Positions 8,502 to 17,616 of a stretch of DNA of 64,000 bases are shown in pieces. Source of the DNA: Lachnoclostridium sp. UBA1308 (lineage in GTDB: Bacteria; Bacillota; Clostridia; Lachnospirales; Lachnospiraceae); NCBI GenBank assembly GCA_002307215.1, contig DBTU01000058.1, positions 62,001 to 126,000 of the forward strand. The letters run 5' to 3'. Within the stretch, counting starts at the first letter, position 1. Each line of letters starts with the position of its first letter. The translations under genes were made by a program, and so were the position numbers. A model generated the notes under the pieces. The model had not been told where the DNA came from. It worked only from the letters and a program-made list of their open reading frames with translations, and searched no databases.

Positions 8502-8708
8502 TATCATATTCGCCATATGAAATCCTTACAAATTTCTTAATCCTTTTCCACCTATTCCAAACAGAATTTTTTTCATCCATAAGTTCTGTTATATCCGTAT
8601 CTGAAAGGCCGGATTAATGTTAGGAAAAACACGGATTATTGGATTGGAAACCAGCATTTGGCTTCCTTAGTATCATAATAGAATAGTACGAACTAATGTA
8701 CAAAGAAA
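8502..8708. other. Intergenic stretch upstream of the palindromic element
   Basis: About 200 AT-rich bases between the tandem repeat and the MITE-like element. No gene or clear signal is visible. A frame of 80 codons on the minus strand (8620-8862) runs into the palindromic element and has no ribosome binding site or recognisable protein features. Confidence 0.5.
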
Positions 8709-9019
8709 GGTTGCTGACAGGAAGCATGGTGATGGGAGGCGATTTTGAAGGCATTTGCAGTTTACGTGCAATTCTTGGGTCTCTGAGAGAGCGGAGTTTT
8801 TTCGGACATGATAGGGGCACTGAAAAAGTTCTTTCATAGACTTGACATGAATATATATACAACTTTATTCATTTAGCTACCTAAAAAGGGACTTTTTCAG
8901 CGGCCTCGCCAAATTGTCCCAAGCGACGATGAGACCTTAGAAGTGCTAGTAAACTGCAACTAGCTTTTCAAAATCGCACCCCATCACCGAGATTTTTGTC
9001 AGCAACCGTCCCTAGAACA
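8709..9019. mobile_element. MITE-like nested palindromic element upstream of rnpB
   Basis: The ends GGTTGCTGACA (8709-8719) and TGTCAGCAACC (8997-9007) are perfect inverted repeats, and similarity continues inward along both arms (GATGGG, GCGATTTTGAA, TGCAGTTTAC). The right outer flank, TAGGGACGG in reverse complement, recurs at 35309-35330. At the centre is a second palindrome of 81 bp, 8820-8900, with ends CTGAAAAAGT and ACTTTTTCAG. Those inner ends recur at 48036-48393. There is no coding capacity, so any movement would need a transposase supplied in trans. Confidence 0.7.
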
Positions 9020-9053
9020 CTATATCGCAGCGAAATATTTCAAACAATTCTCA

Positions 9054-9082
9054 TTTACAATTATGAAACACCGTGATAGAAT
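9054..9082 (+). promoter_or_regulatory. Promoter of rnpB
   Basis: TTTACA (9054-9059), a 17-base spacer and TAGAAT (9077-9082), placing the start of transcription at about 9090, where the P1 helix of RNase P RNA begins. The palindromic element ends only about 35 bases upstream. Confidence 0.75.
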
Positions 9083-9089
9083 ACAACCT

Positions 9090-9445
9090 GTGAGTAGCAC
9101 AGATGGTCGCGCCTGTTACAGGCGAGGAAAGTCCGGGCTTCACAGGGCAGGGTGCCGGATAACGTCCGGTGGAGGTGACTCCAAGGCTAGTGCAACAGAA
9201 ATATACCGCCAAAGTAATTTGGTAAGGATGGAAAGGTGGCTTAAGAGACCACCGCTCTGCTGGTAACAGCAGGGGCTATGTAAACCCCACTCGAAGCAAG
9301 ACCGAACATAAAGCGATACGGTTGCCCGCCGTGCTTTAGGGTTGGTCGCGTTGTATCTGCGAAAGCGAATACATGAGCTGTATGGCAACGTGCAGTCAAG
9401 ACAGATGACCATTTAATACAGAACCCGGCTTACAGTGCTGCTCAT
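9090..9445 (+). ncRNA. rnpB: RNase P RNA
   Basis: The catalytic RNA of RNase P, which trims the 5' leader of pre-tRNA. The hallmark GAGGAAAGTCCGGGCTTC lies near the 5' end. AGGGTGCCGGATAACGTCCG, GAAATATACCGCC and the 3' core ACCCGGCTTACAG follow in the expected order. The 5' GTGAGTAGCAC pairs with the 3' GTGCTGCTCAT to form helix P1, which sets both ends. The length of 356 nt is normal. It is one of the few plus-strand genes in the window and faces the minus-strand methyltransferase gene, with a strong terminator between them. Confidence 0.96.
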
Positions 9446-9579
9446 ACCATTATTAATTGAATATCTTACCAGAAACGGTGTATGAATACTATTGTTCATG
9501 CACCTATGTTTTATCTAGATATTAATAATAATTCTAATAGGAAGGATTCTTTTACATCCAAGTTCTTAAAACCTATTAA

Positions 9580-9635
9580 CCTAAAACAGTGCCGGTATCG
9601 ATGCTTTCTGCATCCGATACCGGCACTGTTTTAGG
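9580..9635. terminator. Very strong bidirectional terminator hairpin
   Basis: A 21-bp stem (CCTAAAACAGTGCCGGTATCG and its complement) with a small inner hairpin, flanked by A/T on both sides. It lies between convergent rnpB and the methyltransferase. The methyltransferase stop codon (9636-9638) directly abuts it. Confidence 0.8.
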
Positions 9636-10259
9636 CTATTTACGCACGCAAATTTCCCAGACTATCTTTTTCATCTCATACCGATTCATTTCTGTTTCTT
9701 CGATATATTGTATCTTCCATTCCTTAAATAATTCTATTAACGTCACTTCATCAAAAAATCGTTTCTGCTTATCTGCTACAAGATAAAAATTTTCTTCAAT
9801 CTTAACACCTTGCCCTGCTCCGTAATTAAAATCCTTTACCGAATTTACTCTGCATAACAATACCCCATCCTTCCTTAAAACCCTTTTTATATCCTGTACG
9901 ATTCTAACCGTATCCTCCCAGGTAAAGTAATGAAGCGAAAGATCTGATATGATTACTTTCGAATTGTTATCATCAAAAGGCAAACCATCCTTCATATCAA
10001 AACAGAGCGGATAAAAATCATTGATATAATACTTTAAACGTATTAATGCTTTTTCCGAAAAATCACAGGAAACAACCTGATATCCTCTCTCTGTCAGATA
10101 AAGAGTATCATTTCCGGCTCCACACCCCAAATCAATGATCGGAACAGTTACGGAAGAAGTCAGTATTTCATCATATTTATCCAGCCACAGATCATAAGTC
10201 GGCTTCTTATTCATGTCAGCTTCATAAATCCTATCCCAATGTTTCTTATCAAGACTCAT
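9636..10259 (-). CDS. Class I SAM-dependent methyltransferase
   Basis: A small soluble methyltransferase of 207 residues. Motif I is IIDLGCGAGNDTLYLTERG, which binds S-adenosylmethionine. VVSCDFSEKAL (acidic motif II) and the motif IV region ISDLSLHYFTWEDT follow, then RVLRKDGVLLCRVN. The layout resembles TehB-like or small-molecule methyltransferases; the substrate is unknown. The start at 10259 follows GGGGATGATGGA; a TTG seven codons upstream is the alternative. The C-terminus ends exactly at the terminator hairpin. Confidence 0.85.
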   Translation of the reverse strand: MSLDKKHWDRIYEADMNKKPTYDLWLDKYDEILTSSVTVPIIDLGCGAGNDTLYLTERGYQVVSCDFSEKALIRLKYYINDFYPLCFDMKDGLPFDDNNSKVIISDLSLHYFTWEDTVRIVQDIKRVLRKDGVLLCRVNSVKDFNYGAGQGVKIEENFYLVADKQKRFFDEVTLIELFKEWKIQYIEETEMNRYEMKKIVWEICVRK

Positions 10260-10385
10260 TCCATCATCCCCACTTAACAATACCTGAAAGAATTTCTAAA
10301 TGAATCTCTTATAGAATTCATTTTGGAGTTCTTTTCATGCGATTTTAATCTATAATTCGCTTTGGGCTCGTATGTTTTTGCAAGA

Positions 10386-12050
10386 CTATACTTTGAAGCA
10401 GCTTCCTCCGACAAATTCCTTAATAATTGAATTCGGCGGAATGACCTCGCTTGGTGCTCCAATAAAGTAATCGAGGAATTTTAGCAAACGCTTGGCCTCC
10501 ACATATTCCGGACAATTACGGTCAATACCGAAGAGAATGGGTTCTGCATACTGCTTTAATACCGCCAGCTCGTAGATGAGTGCTGAATTAAACATGACAT
10601 CTGCGTCCTCTTGAAACGGAAATATATTCTCATCTTCCCCTCTCCTTACAGACGGCCACATGGAAATAGTCTTCTGAGCGGAGGCACCCCTGGTTCTTGC
10701 ATCCCTTACCATTCTGCGGATCAAGCGCCCGTCGGTGGTCGGAATCCGATTATGCTCATCAATATTTAATTGTGTCAGTGCGCTGATGTAAATTTTAAAT
10801 TTGCTTTCCCTTGGTAAAGAGTAGGATAATGCGTCATTTAGTCCATGGATTCCTTCTATAACCAGAATATCCTCCGGTCCCAGAGTCAGATAGTTCCCCT
10901 TATACTCCCTTTGCCCGGTGACAAAGTTGAAATACGGTATATCTACAGTCTTTCCGTTCAGCAGATCAGTCATATCCTTATTAAATTGTTCTATGTCGAT
11001 TGCACCGAGTATTTCAAAATTAAAATTACCCTGTTCATCCTTCGGCGTCTTCTCCCTGTCAACAAAATAATTATCTACAGCAATCGGGTGCGGCTTTAAT
11101 CCATGGGCCTTTAGTTGAATACTGAGGCGGTAGGAAAATGTTGTCTTCCCCGAGGAGGACGGGCCTGCTATCATGATAAATTTCTTTTTACCGGCTTTTT
11201 TAATGGTTTCGGCGATATCGCTGATTCTCTTCTCCTGCAGTGCTTCCTGTACCAGAATTAATTCATTCATTTTGCCTTGAGCAATGATATCATTGAGTGC
11301 TCCGACATTCGGTACATCCAGCATCTTCGCCCACTGGTTTGACTCTCGTAAGGTTTCGTAAAGCTTAACTTGCGGAACAAAGGGATCGACAATGGTTGGA
11401 GTCTTCTTGCTTGGCAGTAGCAATAAAAAACCTTTATCATAATCGACTAAATCAAAGTAATTTAACATTCCTGAACTCGGAGGCATATATCCGTAATAAT
11501 AATCCTCAAAACCGTCCAGACTATAGATATTGGCTTTGGATACACGACGATAACGAAATAATCGTTCTTTATCCTTCATACCGTATTTGTGAAAAAGTTC
11601 AATCGCGTCATCCGTACCAATGCTTCTCTTCATGAATGGTATGTCTCGGTTTACGATATCTTGCATACGCCTCTTCACTGCATGAATACGTTCCTTTGTA
11701 AGCGGAACCTTTCCTTCATACTCGCAGAACAAACCATTTCCCACGGTATACTCAATCGATACCTTATCTACATTGTCCGCTCCGAATTCTTGATAAAAGG
11801 CTTTCAACATAACCAGTATCAAACCACGCATGTAGGTCTTACCGCCCGCATCCTCGGAAACCGTTACAAACTGTATATGACTGTTATCCACAGCTCGCTT
11901 AAAAAGCTCCCTTAATTTGTTATTCATAAAAGCCAGAATAATCTGATCCTTATAATTCTTCTGAAAATCCCTGCTTATCTCAAGTAAAGTCGTATTCATT
12001 GGATATACATATTCACTGCCGTCAATCTCTACTTTAATGTTTGTGTCCAT
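10386..12050 (-). CDS. Uridine kinase-like nucleoside kinase with N-terminal TGS-like domain
   Basis: A 554-residue protein. The N-terminal about 60 residues (VEIDGSEYVYPMNTTLLEI) resemble a TGS domain, followed by a region similar to the threonyl-tRNA synthetase editing-associated domain (about 60-200). The C-terminal half is a P-loop kinase of the phosphoribulokinase/uridine kinase family, with GPSSSGKTT (296-304), VDNYFVDREKTP, DILVIEGIHGLN and RRMVRDARTRG. Firmicutes proteins with this layout are annotated as nucleoside kinases; the exact substrate is unsettled. The ATG at 12050 follows GAGGAG; the longer start at 12068 lacks a ribosome binding site. At 555-odd residues it is full length for this group. 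Confidence 0.88.
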   Translation of the reverse strand: MDTNIKVEIDGSEYVYPMNTTLLEISRDFQKNYKDQIILAFMNNKLRELFKRAVDNSHIQFVTVSEDAGGKTYMRGLILVMLKAFYQEFGADNVDKVSIEYTVGNGLFCEYEGKVPLTKERIHAVKRRMQDIVNRDIPFMKRSIGTDDAIELFHKYGMKDKERLFRYRRVSKANIYSLDGFEDYYYGYMPPSSGMLNYFDLVDYDKGFLLLLPSKKTPTIVDPFVPQVKLYETLRESNQWAKMLDVPNVGALNDIIAQGKMNELILVQEALQEKRISDIAETIKKAGKKKFIMIAGPSSSGKTTFSYRLSIQLKAHGLKPHPIAVDNYFVDREKTPKDEQGNFNFEILGAIDIEQFNKDMTDLLNGKTVDIPYFNFVTGQREYKGNYLTLGPEDILVIEGIHGLNDALSYSLPRESKFKIYISALTQLNIDEHNRIPTTDGRLIRRMVRDARTRGASAQKTISMWPSVRRGEDENIFPFQEDADVMFNSALIYELAVLKQYAEPILFGIDRNCPEYVEAKRLLKFLDYFIGAPSEVIPPNSIIKEFVGGSCFKV

Positions 12051-12124
12051 ATGATGGTATCTCCTCATTATGATGCAAGTGAAACTGTTTATTATTCACT
12101 CCGCTTTTTCATCCTTAGTGTATA

Positions 12125-12841
12125 TTATACATCAAAATACTTAAGACCACACCCAATTGAATGCATTCTTTCTTCTATTTCCTTTTGTCTTTGCAATGAA
12201 TGCTCCGATTCAACCTCTGTTAAAGTTTTTATGATGTCTTCACAGATTCCGAAATCCCAAAGCAAAAATTCTCTCAGTATCTGATGACGCTGCTCCAGCA
12301 AAAGTCTTCCGTACAGAAAATGCTCCTTAAAGGTAAGCAGATATTGCTCTGCATGATCACTGTTATTTACCGGTACAGCTTTCATCATGGAATAATACTT
12401 ACCGTCTTCCTTCACCATGTTTTCCGCTATAATGATAAAGCCTTGCTCCTGAAGCAACTGCCTTACCTTATGAATCTCAGCCTGCGGCTGTAGTACCAGT
12501 TCCTGTATGTTCCTAATTACTTCGGGATACTCAGTCAGAATTTGAACGGTTAAGGCTCCCCCCATCCCTGCTATGAGGATGGTATCCACTTCCTGTGGAT
12601 TAAGCTTTTCCAGTCCGTCCGATTTTCTTACTTCGATTCGGTCATCGTATCCATACTTTATTATGTTCTCCCTTGCCCTGTCGATAGGTCCTTGATTGAC
12701 ATCCATCGCTATGATATATGGCGCTATATGATGTTTCGCCAGATAAATCGAGGTATAGGCATGGTCACAGCCCACATCGGCAACACGATTTCCCGGTGTC
12801 ACAAGGTCTGCCACAGTCTGTAAGCGTTTCGAAAGCTGCAT
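12125..12841 (-). CDS. trmK: tRNA (adenine(22)-N1)-methyltransferase
   Basis: A SAM-dependent enzyme that makes m1A22 in bacterial tRNAs. The opening MQLSKRLQTVADLV, motif I VADVGCDHAYTSIYLA, the family-specific IAMDVNQGPIDRARENI and IAGMGGALTVQIL all fit TrmK. GGAG precedes the ATG at 12841. Its place just downstream of rpoD is conserved in Firmicutes and supports the call. A strong hairpin (12869-12907) separates it from rpoD. Confidence 0.93.
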   Translation of the reverse strand: MQLSKRLQTVADLVTPGNRVADVGCDHAYTSIYLAKHHIAPYIIAMDVNQGPIDRARENIIKYGYDDRIEVRKSDGLEKLNPQEVDTILIAGMGGALTVQILTEYPEVIRNIQELVLQPQAEIHKVRQLLQEQGFIIIAENMVKEDGKYYSMMKAVPVNNSDHAEQYLLTFKEHFLYGRLLLEQRHQILREFLLWDFGICEDIIKTLTEVESEHSLQRQKEIEERMHSIGCGLKYFDV

Positions 12842-12868
12842 ATATTCTCCATTTATAAAAGAGCAACC

Positions 12869-12907
12869 CTAGTGCACTGTCTCACTGACAATGAGACAGT
12901 GCACTAG
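12869..12907. terminator. Hairpin between rpoD and trmK
   Basis: A perfect 16-bp stem, CTAGTGCACTGTCTCA and its complement, with a 7-base loop. On the minus strand it is followed by GGTTGCTCTTTT, so it may act as a partial terminator that lowers trmK relative to rpoD. Confidence 0.6.
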
Positions 12908-12953
12908 TTCATGAATACTAGCTGCCCTTTTTTATCCCAATTTAGTCTATTTA

Positions 12954-14057
12954 TTACTCCAGATAATCCTTAAGCTTCCTGCTACGGCTCGGATGACGAA
13001 GCTTTCTGAGTGCTTTTGCTTCAATCTGGCGGATACGTTCTCTCGTTACATTGAATTCCTTACCAACCTCTTCAAGGGTACGGGCCCTTCCGTCATCTAA
13101 TCCAAAGCGAAGACGCAACACCTTCTGCTCGCGTTCGGTAAGTGTCCCCAGAACTTCCACCAACTGCTCCTTAAGTAGTGTAAAAGCAGCTGCGTCTGCC
13201 GGGACCGGGACATTTTCATCCTGAATAAAATCGCCAAGATGGCTGTCCTCCTCCTCACCGATCGGAGTCTCTAAGGATACCGGCTCCTGGGAAATCTTCT
13301 GGATTTCTCTTACTCGCTCCACGGGCATACTCATCACCACGGAGATTTCTTCCGGAGTTGGTTCTCGACCTAATTCCTGAAGTAGCTGACGTTGGACGCG
13401 AGTTAATTTATTAATGGTTTCAACCATATGGACAGGTATACGGATGGTTCTTGCCTGGTCAGCAATTGCTCTTGTGATAGCTTGTCTGATCCACCAGGTA
13501 GCATAAGTACTGAACTTGTAACCCTTACGATAATCAAATTTTTCAACCGCTTTTATTAGTCCGAGGTTCCCTTCCTGAATAAGATCTAAAAACAGCATAC
13601 CTCGTCCCACATAACGCTTTGCAATGCTGACAACCAGACGAAGATTGGCCTCTGCCAGACGTTTCTTGGCATAATCATCGCCTTCCTCCATCTTTTTGGC
13701 AAGAACCGTTTCCTCATCTGCATTTAAGAGCTGTACCTTACCGATTTCCTTCAGGTACATGCGGACAGGATCTTCAATGTTAATGCCTTCCGGAATCGTT
13801 AAATCTATGGTTTCTACTTCTTCTTCATCGTCATCATCGTCAAGAATGATATCCTCTTCATCCTCTTCTGATATACGGAGAACATCGACATTATGTTTGT
13901 CCAAAAAATCATAAATCTTCTCAATTTTACCGGGATCCAGTTCCATATCTGCAAAGAAGTCATTCACTTCCTGAAATTCAAGAACATTTTTCTTCTTCTC
14001 CGCAAATACCAATAATTCCTTCAGTCTCTCGGTAAACTTAATTATATTCTCATCCAT
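12954..14057 (-). CDS. rpoD: RNA polymerase primary sigma factor
   Basis: The housekeeping sigma-70 (SigA), 367 residues, which directs RNA polymerase to TTGACA/TATAAT promoters like those seen in this window. After an N-terminal sigma 1.1-like segment there is a run of acidic residues (about 60-80), then region 1.2 ([16 protein letters not shown]), region 2 ([20 protein letters not shown] and [19 protein letters not shown]), region 3 and region 4 ([35 protein letters not shown]). The short form without a long non-conserved insert is usual for Firmicutes. It follows dnaG in the standard order. Confidence 0.98.
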   Translation of the reverse strand: MDENIIKFTERLKELLVFAEKKKNVLEFQEVNDFFADMELDPGKIEKIYDFLDKHNVDVLRISEEDEEDIILDDDDDEEEVETIDLTIPEGINIEDPVRMYLKEIGKVQLLNADEETVLAKKMEEGDDYAKKRLAEANLRLVVSIAKRYVGRGMLFLDLIQEGNLGLIKAVEKFDYRKGYKFSTYATWWIRQAITRAIADQARTIRIPVHMVETINKLTRVQRQLLQELGREPTPEEISVVMSMPVERVREIQKISQEPVSLETPIGEEEDSHLGDFIQDENVPVPADAAAFTLLKEQLVEVLGTLTEREQKVLRLRFGLDDGRARTLEEVGKEFNVTRERIRQIEAKALRKLRHPSRSRKLKDYLE

Positions 14058-14153
14058 AGATAATCCTTCCTTCTTTGACTCTTTTTATATTTTAACCATC
14101 ATTTGATGAAATATGCAATTGCTGCCATGTAGGCAGTCTCAGACATACTTCGG

Positions 14154-15935
14154 TTAATTTGTAAATAGATAGCTTTTATTCTTCAGTTCTTTCTTCTCAA
14201 TAATAATTCTCATAAGTGAATCCGTATCATTGTTCTCTATCGCTTTCTGGCTCTGTCTGTCCAGACTGCATTCTTTTAATTTGAAAACTGTATCTGTAAT
14301 TGCCTTCTGTCGTCCGGCTTCATCCATATTACCGCGAATTTCTGCAGAAAATAAGCCTGCAACCTCGGACTGTTCCTCCTTGTTCTCAAAACAACTGATA
14401 ATCTTCGCCGGGTTGACCTTGTGTTCCTTCTCGTATTGATCATACACCATAGTCGCTACATTATAATAAATTCCCTCAGCAAAGTCCTCCGGGCTCAATA
14501 AACCTCTGATTTTTTCAAATAATGTATCATCCTCTATGAGCCAAGTAAGCATCAACTTCTGAGATTTGGCCATGCCATCTTCAGGGAGTCTTTTCCCTTT
14601 CCCGGTATCCATCCTAGGCTCCTTGTGTTCATTTAAACCCACGACAATCTGGGAACCAAGTTTATTAACAAGCTTACGCAACTGTTCCATATCAATCTGA
14701 TAATTCTTGGCCACTGCTTCGGTATAAAAATTACGCTCCAGTTCTTCCGGAAAAGTAATCAGCTTTTTAGCCGTCTCATGAAAGAACTTCGTCTTTTGTT
14801 CCGGATCCCCAAGATTAAATTGTGTCTGTAAAATATCGATCTCAAAGAAAAAGCTGCTCTTTGCTTCATCAATCCGCTTCTGATATTCCTCTGATCCAAG
14901 TGCCTTGATAAATTCATCCGGATCTTTATAGGGCTTCATATTTATTACTTTAACGGACAGTCCTGCTTCTTTTAAGATCGGGATGGCACGAATAGCCGCC
15001 TGAATCCCTGCACCGTCACTGTCAAAAGTTAAAATCACCTCATTCGTGTATCTCTTCAACAGGCTGGCATGGAACGTGGTAAATGCTGTCCCGAGAGCTG
15101 CAACCGCATTTATAAAACCCGCCTGATGCAATGAAATAACATCCATATAGCCTTCGCAGATTAAAAGCTGAGATTTCCTTGAGGCTCTGGCAAAATTTAG
15201 ACCATATAAATTTCGACTTTTTTCAAAAATAATCGTTTCGGGAGAGTTTAGGTATTTCGGTTCTCCCTCCCCCATAACACGTCCGCCAAAGGCAATGACT
15301 CTGTGGTTAATATCCATAATCGGAAACATGACTCGGTTCCAGAACTTATCATGACCGCCCTTCTGCTCATCAATGGTTATAAGACCCGAAGACTTCAGAA
15401 AAGCGTCATCATAGCCCAGACCCTTCAGATACTTGTACAAATCATCACTGTACTTGTTTGAATATCCCAAGCCGAATTGCTTGATCGTATCGTCTGTCAA
15501 CCCTCTATCCACTAGATACTCATACGCTTGCTTTCCTCTTGGAGAAGTCAGCTGATAATAGAAATATTTAGCTGCCTGCTTATTAACTTCCAGCACCCTT
15601 CCTTTTAAATCAGACTGTTTTTTCGCTTCCTCGGAATATTCCTGTTCCGGAAGCTTTATACCGGCACGTTCCGCGAGAAATTTGAGTGCCTCGATAAAGG
15701 AATAATTCTCGTATTCCATTACAAAGGTCAAAACATTACCTCCCTCCCCACATCCGAAACAATGATACATCTGTTTGGTGGAGCTGACCGCGAAAGATGG
15801 CGTTTTCTCATTATGAAACGGACATAATCCCATATGATTACTGCCCTTTTTTTGCAATCTTATATAGGAGCCGATTACGTTAACGATGTCATTTCTGCTT
15901 CTGATCTCTTCTATCAGTTCTTCCGAATAAAACAT
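14154..15935 (-). CDS. dnaG: DNA primase
   Basis: Makes RNA primers for the replication fork. The zinc-binding CHC2 domain is at residues about 1-100 with CPFHNEKTPSFAVS and YHCFGCGEGGNVL. The catalytic core includes YSNKYSDDLYKYL, FGGRVMGEGEPKYLNSPET and the Toprim acidic motifs LICEGYMDVISLHQAG and LTFDSDGAGIQAA. The C-terminal region (about 450-593) should bind the DnaB helicase. Its 593 residues are the usual length. GGAGG lies just before the start, and the dgt gene ends 19 bases upstream, so the two are probably co-transcribed. Confidence 0.97.
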   Translation of the reverse strand: MFYSEELIEEIRSRNDIVNVIGSYIRLQKKGSNHMGLCPFHNEKTPSFAVSSTKQMYHCFGCGEGGNVLTFVMEYENYSFIEALKFLAERAGIKLPEQEYSEEAKKQSDLKGRVLEVNKQAAKYFYYQLTSPRGKQAYEYLVDRGLTDDTIKQFGLGYSNKYSDDLYKYLKGLGYDDAFLKSSGLITIDEQKGGHDKFWNRVMFPIMDINHRVIAFGGRVMGEGEPKYLNSPETIIFEKSRNLYGLNFARASRKSQLLICEGYMDVISLHQAGFINAVAALGTAFTTFHASLLKRYTNEVILTFDSDGAGIQAAIRAIPILKEAGLSVKVINMKPYKDPDEFIKALGSEEYQKRIDEAKSSFFFEIDILQTQFNLGDPEQKTKFFHETAKKLITFPEELERNFYTEAVAKNYQIDMEQLRKLVNKLGSQIVVGLNEHKEPRMDTGKGKRLPEDGMAKSQKLMLTWLIEDDTLFEKIRGLLSPEDFAEGIYYNVATMVYDQYEKEHKVNPAKIISCFENKEEQSEVAGLFSAEIRGNMDEAGRQKAITDTVFKLKECSLDRQSQKAIENNDTDSLMRIIIEKKELKNKSYLFTN

Positions 15936-15953
15936 ATCGTACTCCCTCCACTT

Positions 15954-16976
15954 CTAATATACACTCCAGGCAGACGGAATCATCAGTTCCTTGAACTTTG
16001 AAACAGCATAATTATCAGTCATTCCGGCAATATAGTCACAAACCACCCTGTAAGGCGGTTCACTTAGCTGCTCCATCCGGAGTCGGTATTCCTCCGGTAG
16101 ATAATCAAGGTGCTTTTCATAGTATAAGAAGAGCTGTTCCAGCAGGCGTTCCGCCTGTTCTTCCTGTGATTTCGCCTTCTTATTCGTGTAAACACTTTCG
16201 AACATGTAGCCCCTTAAGCTTCGCATGGCCGACTCAATTGCCGGCGTCATGGTAATATCTCCTCGATTATCACTATTTTCTATGATATCGTGGGTTAATG
16301 TATCCAATCGTTCTCCCAAACTATGTCCGAGAATATCGGTAAACTCACGTGGTATTTCTTCCTCCTTAATAATCTGTGCTCGAATTGCATCATCAATATC
16401 ATGATTAATATATGCTATCTTGTCGCACAGTCTTACTATTTTCCCTTCGAGAGTTGAAGGATTACCCTCTGTCTGATGGTTTCTGATTCCATCTCTTACT
16501 TCCTCTGTCAGGTTCAGACCCTTTCCGTGTTTCTCCAGAATCTCAACCACCCGGATGCTCTGCAAATGATGTTGAAAGCCCCCTGGACAGATACGGTTCA
16601 GAGCCCTTTCACCGGCATGTCCAAAAGGTGTATGTCCAAGATCATGTCCCAGTGCTATGGCTTCTGCCAGTTCCTCATTTAAAAGTAACGCTTTCGCTAT
16701 CGTTCTGGCAATCTGTGCTACTTCAAGCGTGTGGGTAAGTCTTGTCCTATAATGATCCCCTTCCGGTGACAAAAACACCTGTGTCTTATGCTTTAATCTT
16801 CGAAATGCCTTGCAATGTAATATTCTGTCCCGATCCAGTTGCCATATTGTCCGGATATCACAGGGTTCTTCAATTACAGCTCTTCCAATCGACAAATCGG
16901 AAAATGCAGCGTATGGACTTAATATTTGATGTTCTCTTTGTTCCAGCCTTTGTCTTACATTGAAACTATAATCCAT
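15954..16976 (-). CDS. dgt: dGTP triphosphohydrolase-like HD protein
   Basis: Predicted to cleave dNTPs (dGTP) to nucleoside and triphosphate, helping to balance nucleotide pools. The HD-domain metal ligands are visible as RLTHTLEVAQIAR (H), ALGHDLGHTPFGHAGE (HD pair) and CDKIAYINHDIDDAI (D). RLKHKTQVFLSPEGDHYR near residue 60 is typical of the shorter Firmicutes Dgt group. The start at 16976 has GGAGG five bases away; the Met four codons upstream has none. It begins the conserved dgt-dnaG-rpoD order. Confidence 0.92.
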   Translation of the reverse strand: MDYSFNVRQRLEQREHQILSPYAAFSDLSIGRAVIEEPCDIRTIWQLDRDRILHCKAFRRLKHKTQVFLSPEGDHYRTRLTHTLEVAQIARTIAKALLLNEELAEAIALGHDLGHTPFGHAGERALNRICPGGFQHHLQSIRVVEILEKHGKGLNLTEEVRDGIRNHQTEGNPSTLEGKIVRLCDKIAYINHDIDDAIRAQIIKEEEIPREFTDILGHSLGERLDTLTHDIIENSDNRGDITMTPAIESAMRSLRGYMFESVYTNKKAKSQEEQAERLLEQLFLYYEKHLDYLPEEYRLRMEQLSEPPYRVVCDYIAGMTDNYAVSKFKELMIPSAWSVY

Positions 16977-17153
16977 TTTTACCTCCATGATGTAAAGATA
17001 TGCATCTTAAAATGCAAAATCAAAATCACCATCGTGTCCTAACAGAAATATCCAGTAACCCTACGTTTACGCTTATACTACTAATATTCTACACGGATTT
17101 CCTATTTCCTTTTTTATTTCATTAATTGCAGAAAGAAACTTTGACCACTAGAT

Positions 17154-17205
17154 TGCCAAAGTAACTTCCAGCCTCCCCTGCTCGAAGGCTGACGTTACTT
17201 TGGCA
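17154..17205. repeat. Inverted repeat, 52 bp
   Basis: TGCCAAAGTAACTTCCAGCCT and AGGCTGACGTTACTTTGGCA pair over about 20 bases with one mismatch and one bulge, around an 11-base loop. There is no T-tract on either side, so it is not an evident terminator. It may be a small palindromic repeat. Confidence 0.6.
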
Positions 17206-17499
17206 TACTCCTTTCCGGAAATTAATTCGTCAAACTCTATTTCATGCTATATTTATATTGCTATGTCCCCCGGTAAATAAGGTACTAACATGGCAAAAAA
17301 CGATTAAATCTTACTTGCGCTAAACCGTACCCCCTTTTCCCTTATTTAAGACCAATTCTACACCTTACAGTAAAAAAAAGCATCTATACTACATAATATT
17401 TTTGATAATTTATATCTAATTCTAATACTTTATAAACTAGCTAGATATTTACTTCGACAAACAGGAACTTACTTTGTCGTTTGACCTAAGATCTTTTGA

Positions 17500-17554
17500 T
17501 AATAATATAAAAACAACTTCATCTTCCACTTTTGTCCTAAAGAGGAAGATGAAG
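17500..17554 (-). terminator. Terminator of the glycoside hydrolase operon
   Basis: On the minus strand CTTCATCTTCC pairs with GGAAGATGAAG (11 bp; 17517-17554) and is followed by TTGTTTTTATATT. It lies about 60 bases past the GH43 stop. Confidence 0.75.
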
Positions 17555-17616
17555 CTATTTTAGGTGAATGGGGCGCCGCGATGCTCTTTTAGTGCTTTAT
17601 GTATAGCGTTTTCCAA

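Larger units (their letters stand above)
16977..17616. other. 640-base intergenic region between the GH operon end and dgt
   Basis: No gene is visible. It holds two hairpins described separately (17154-17205 and 17517-17554). The dgt promoter should lie at about 16980-17100, but I see no convincing consensus pair there. Confidence 0.5.

Noticed and set aside
8620..8862. Small minus-strand gene of 80 codons
   Set aside because: It runs into the nested palindrome and has no binding site or protein-like features.
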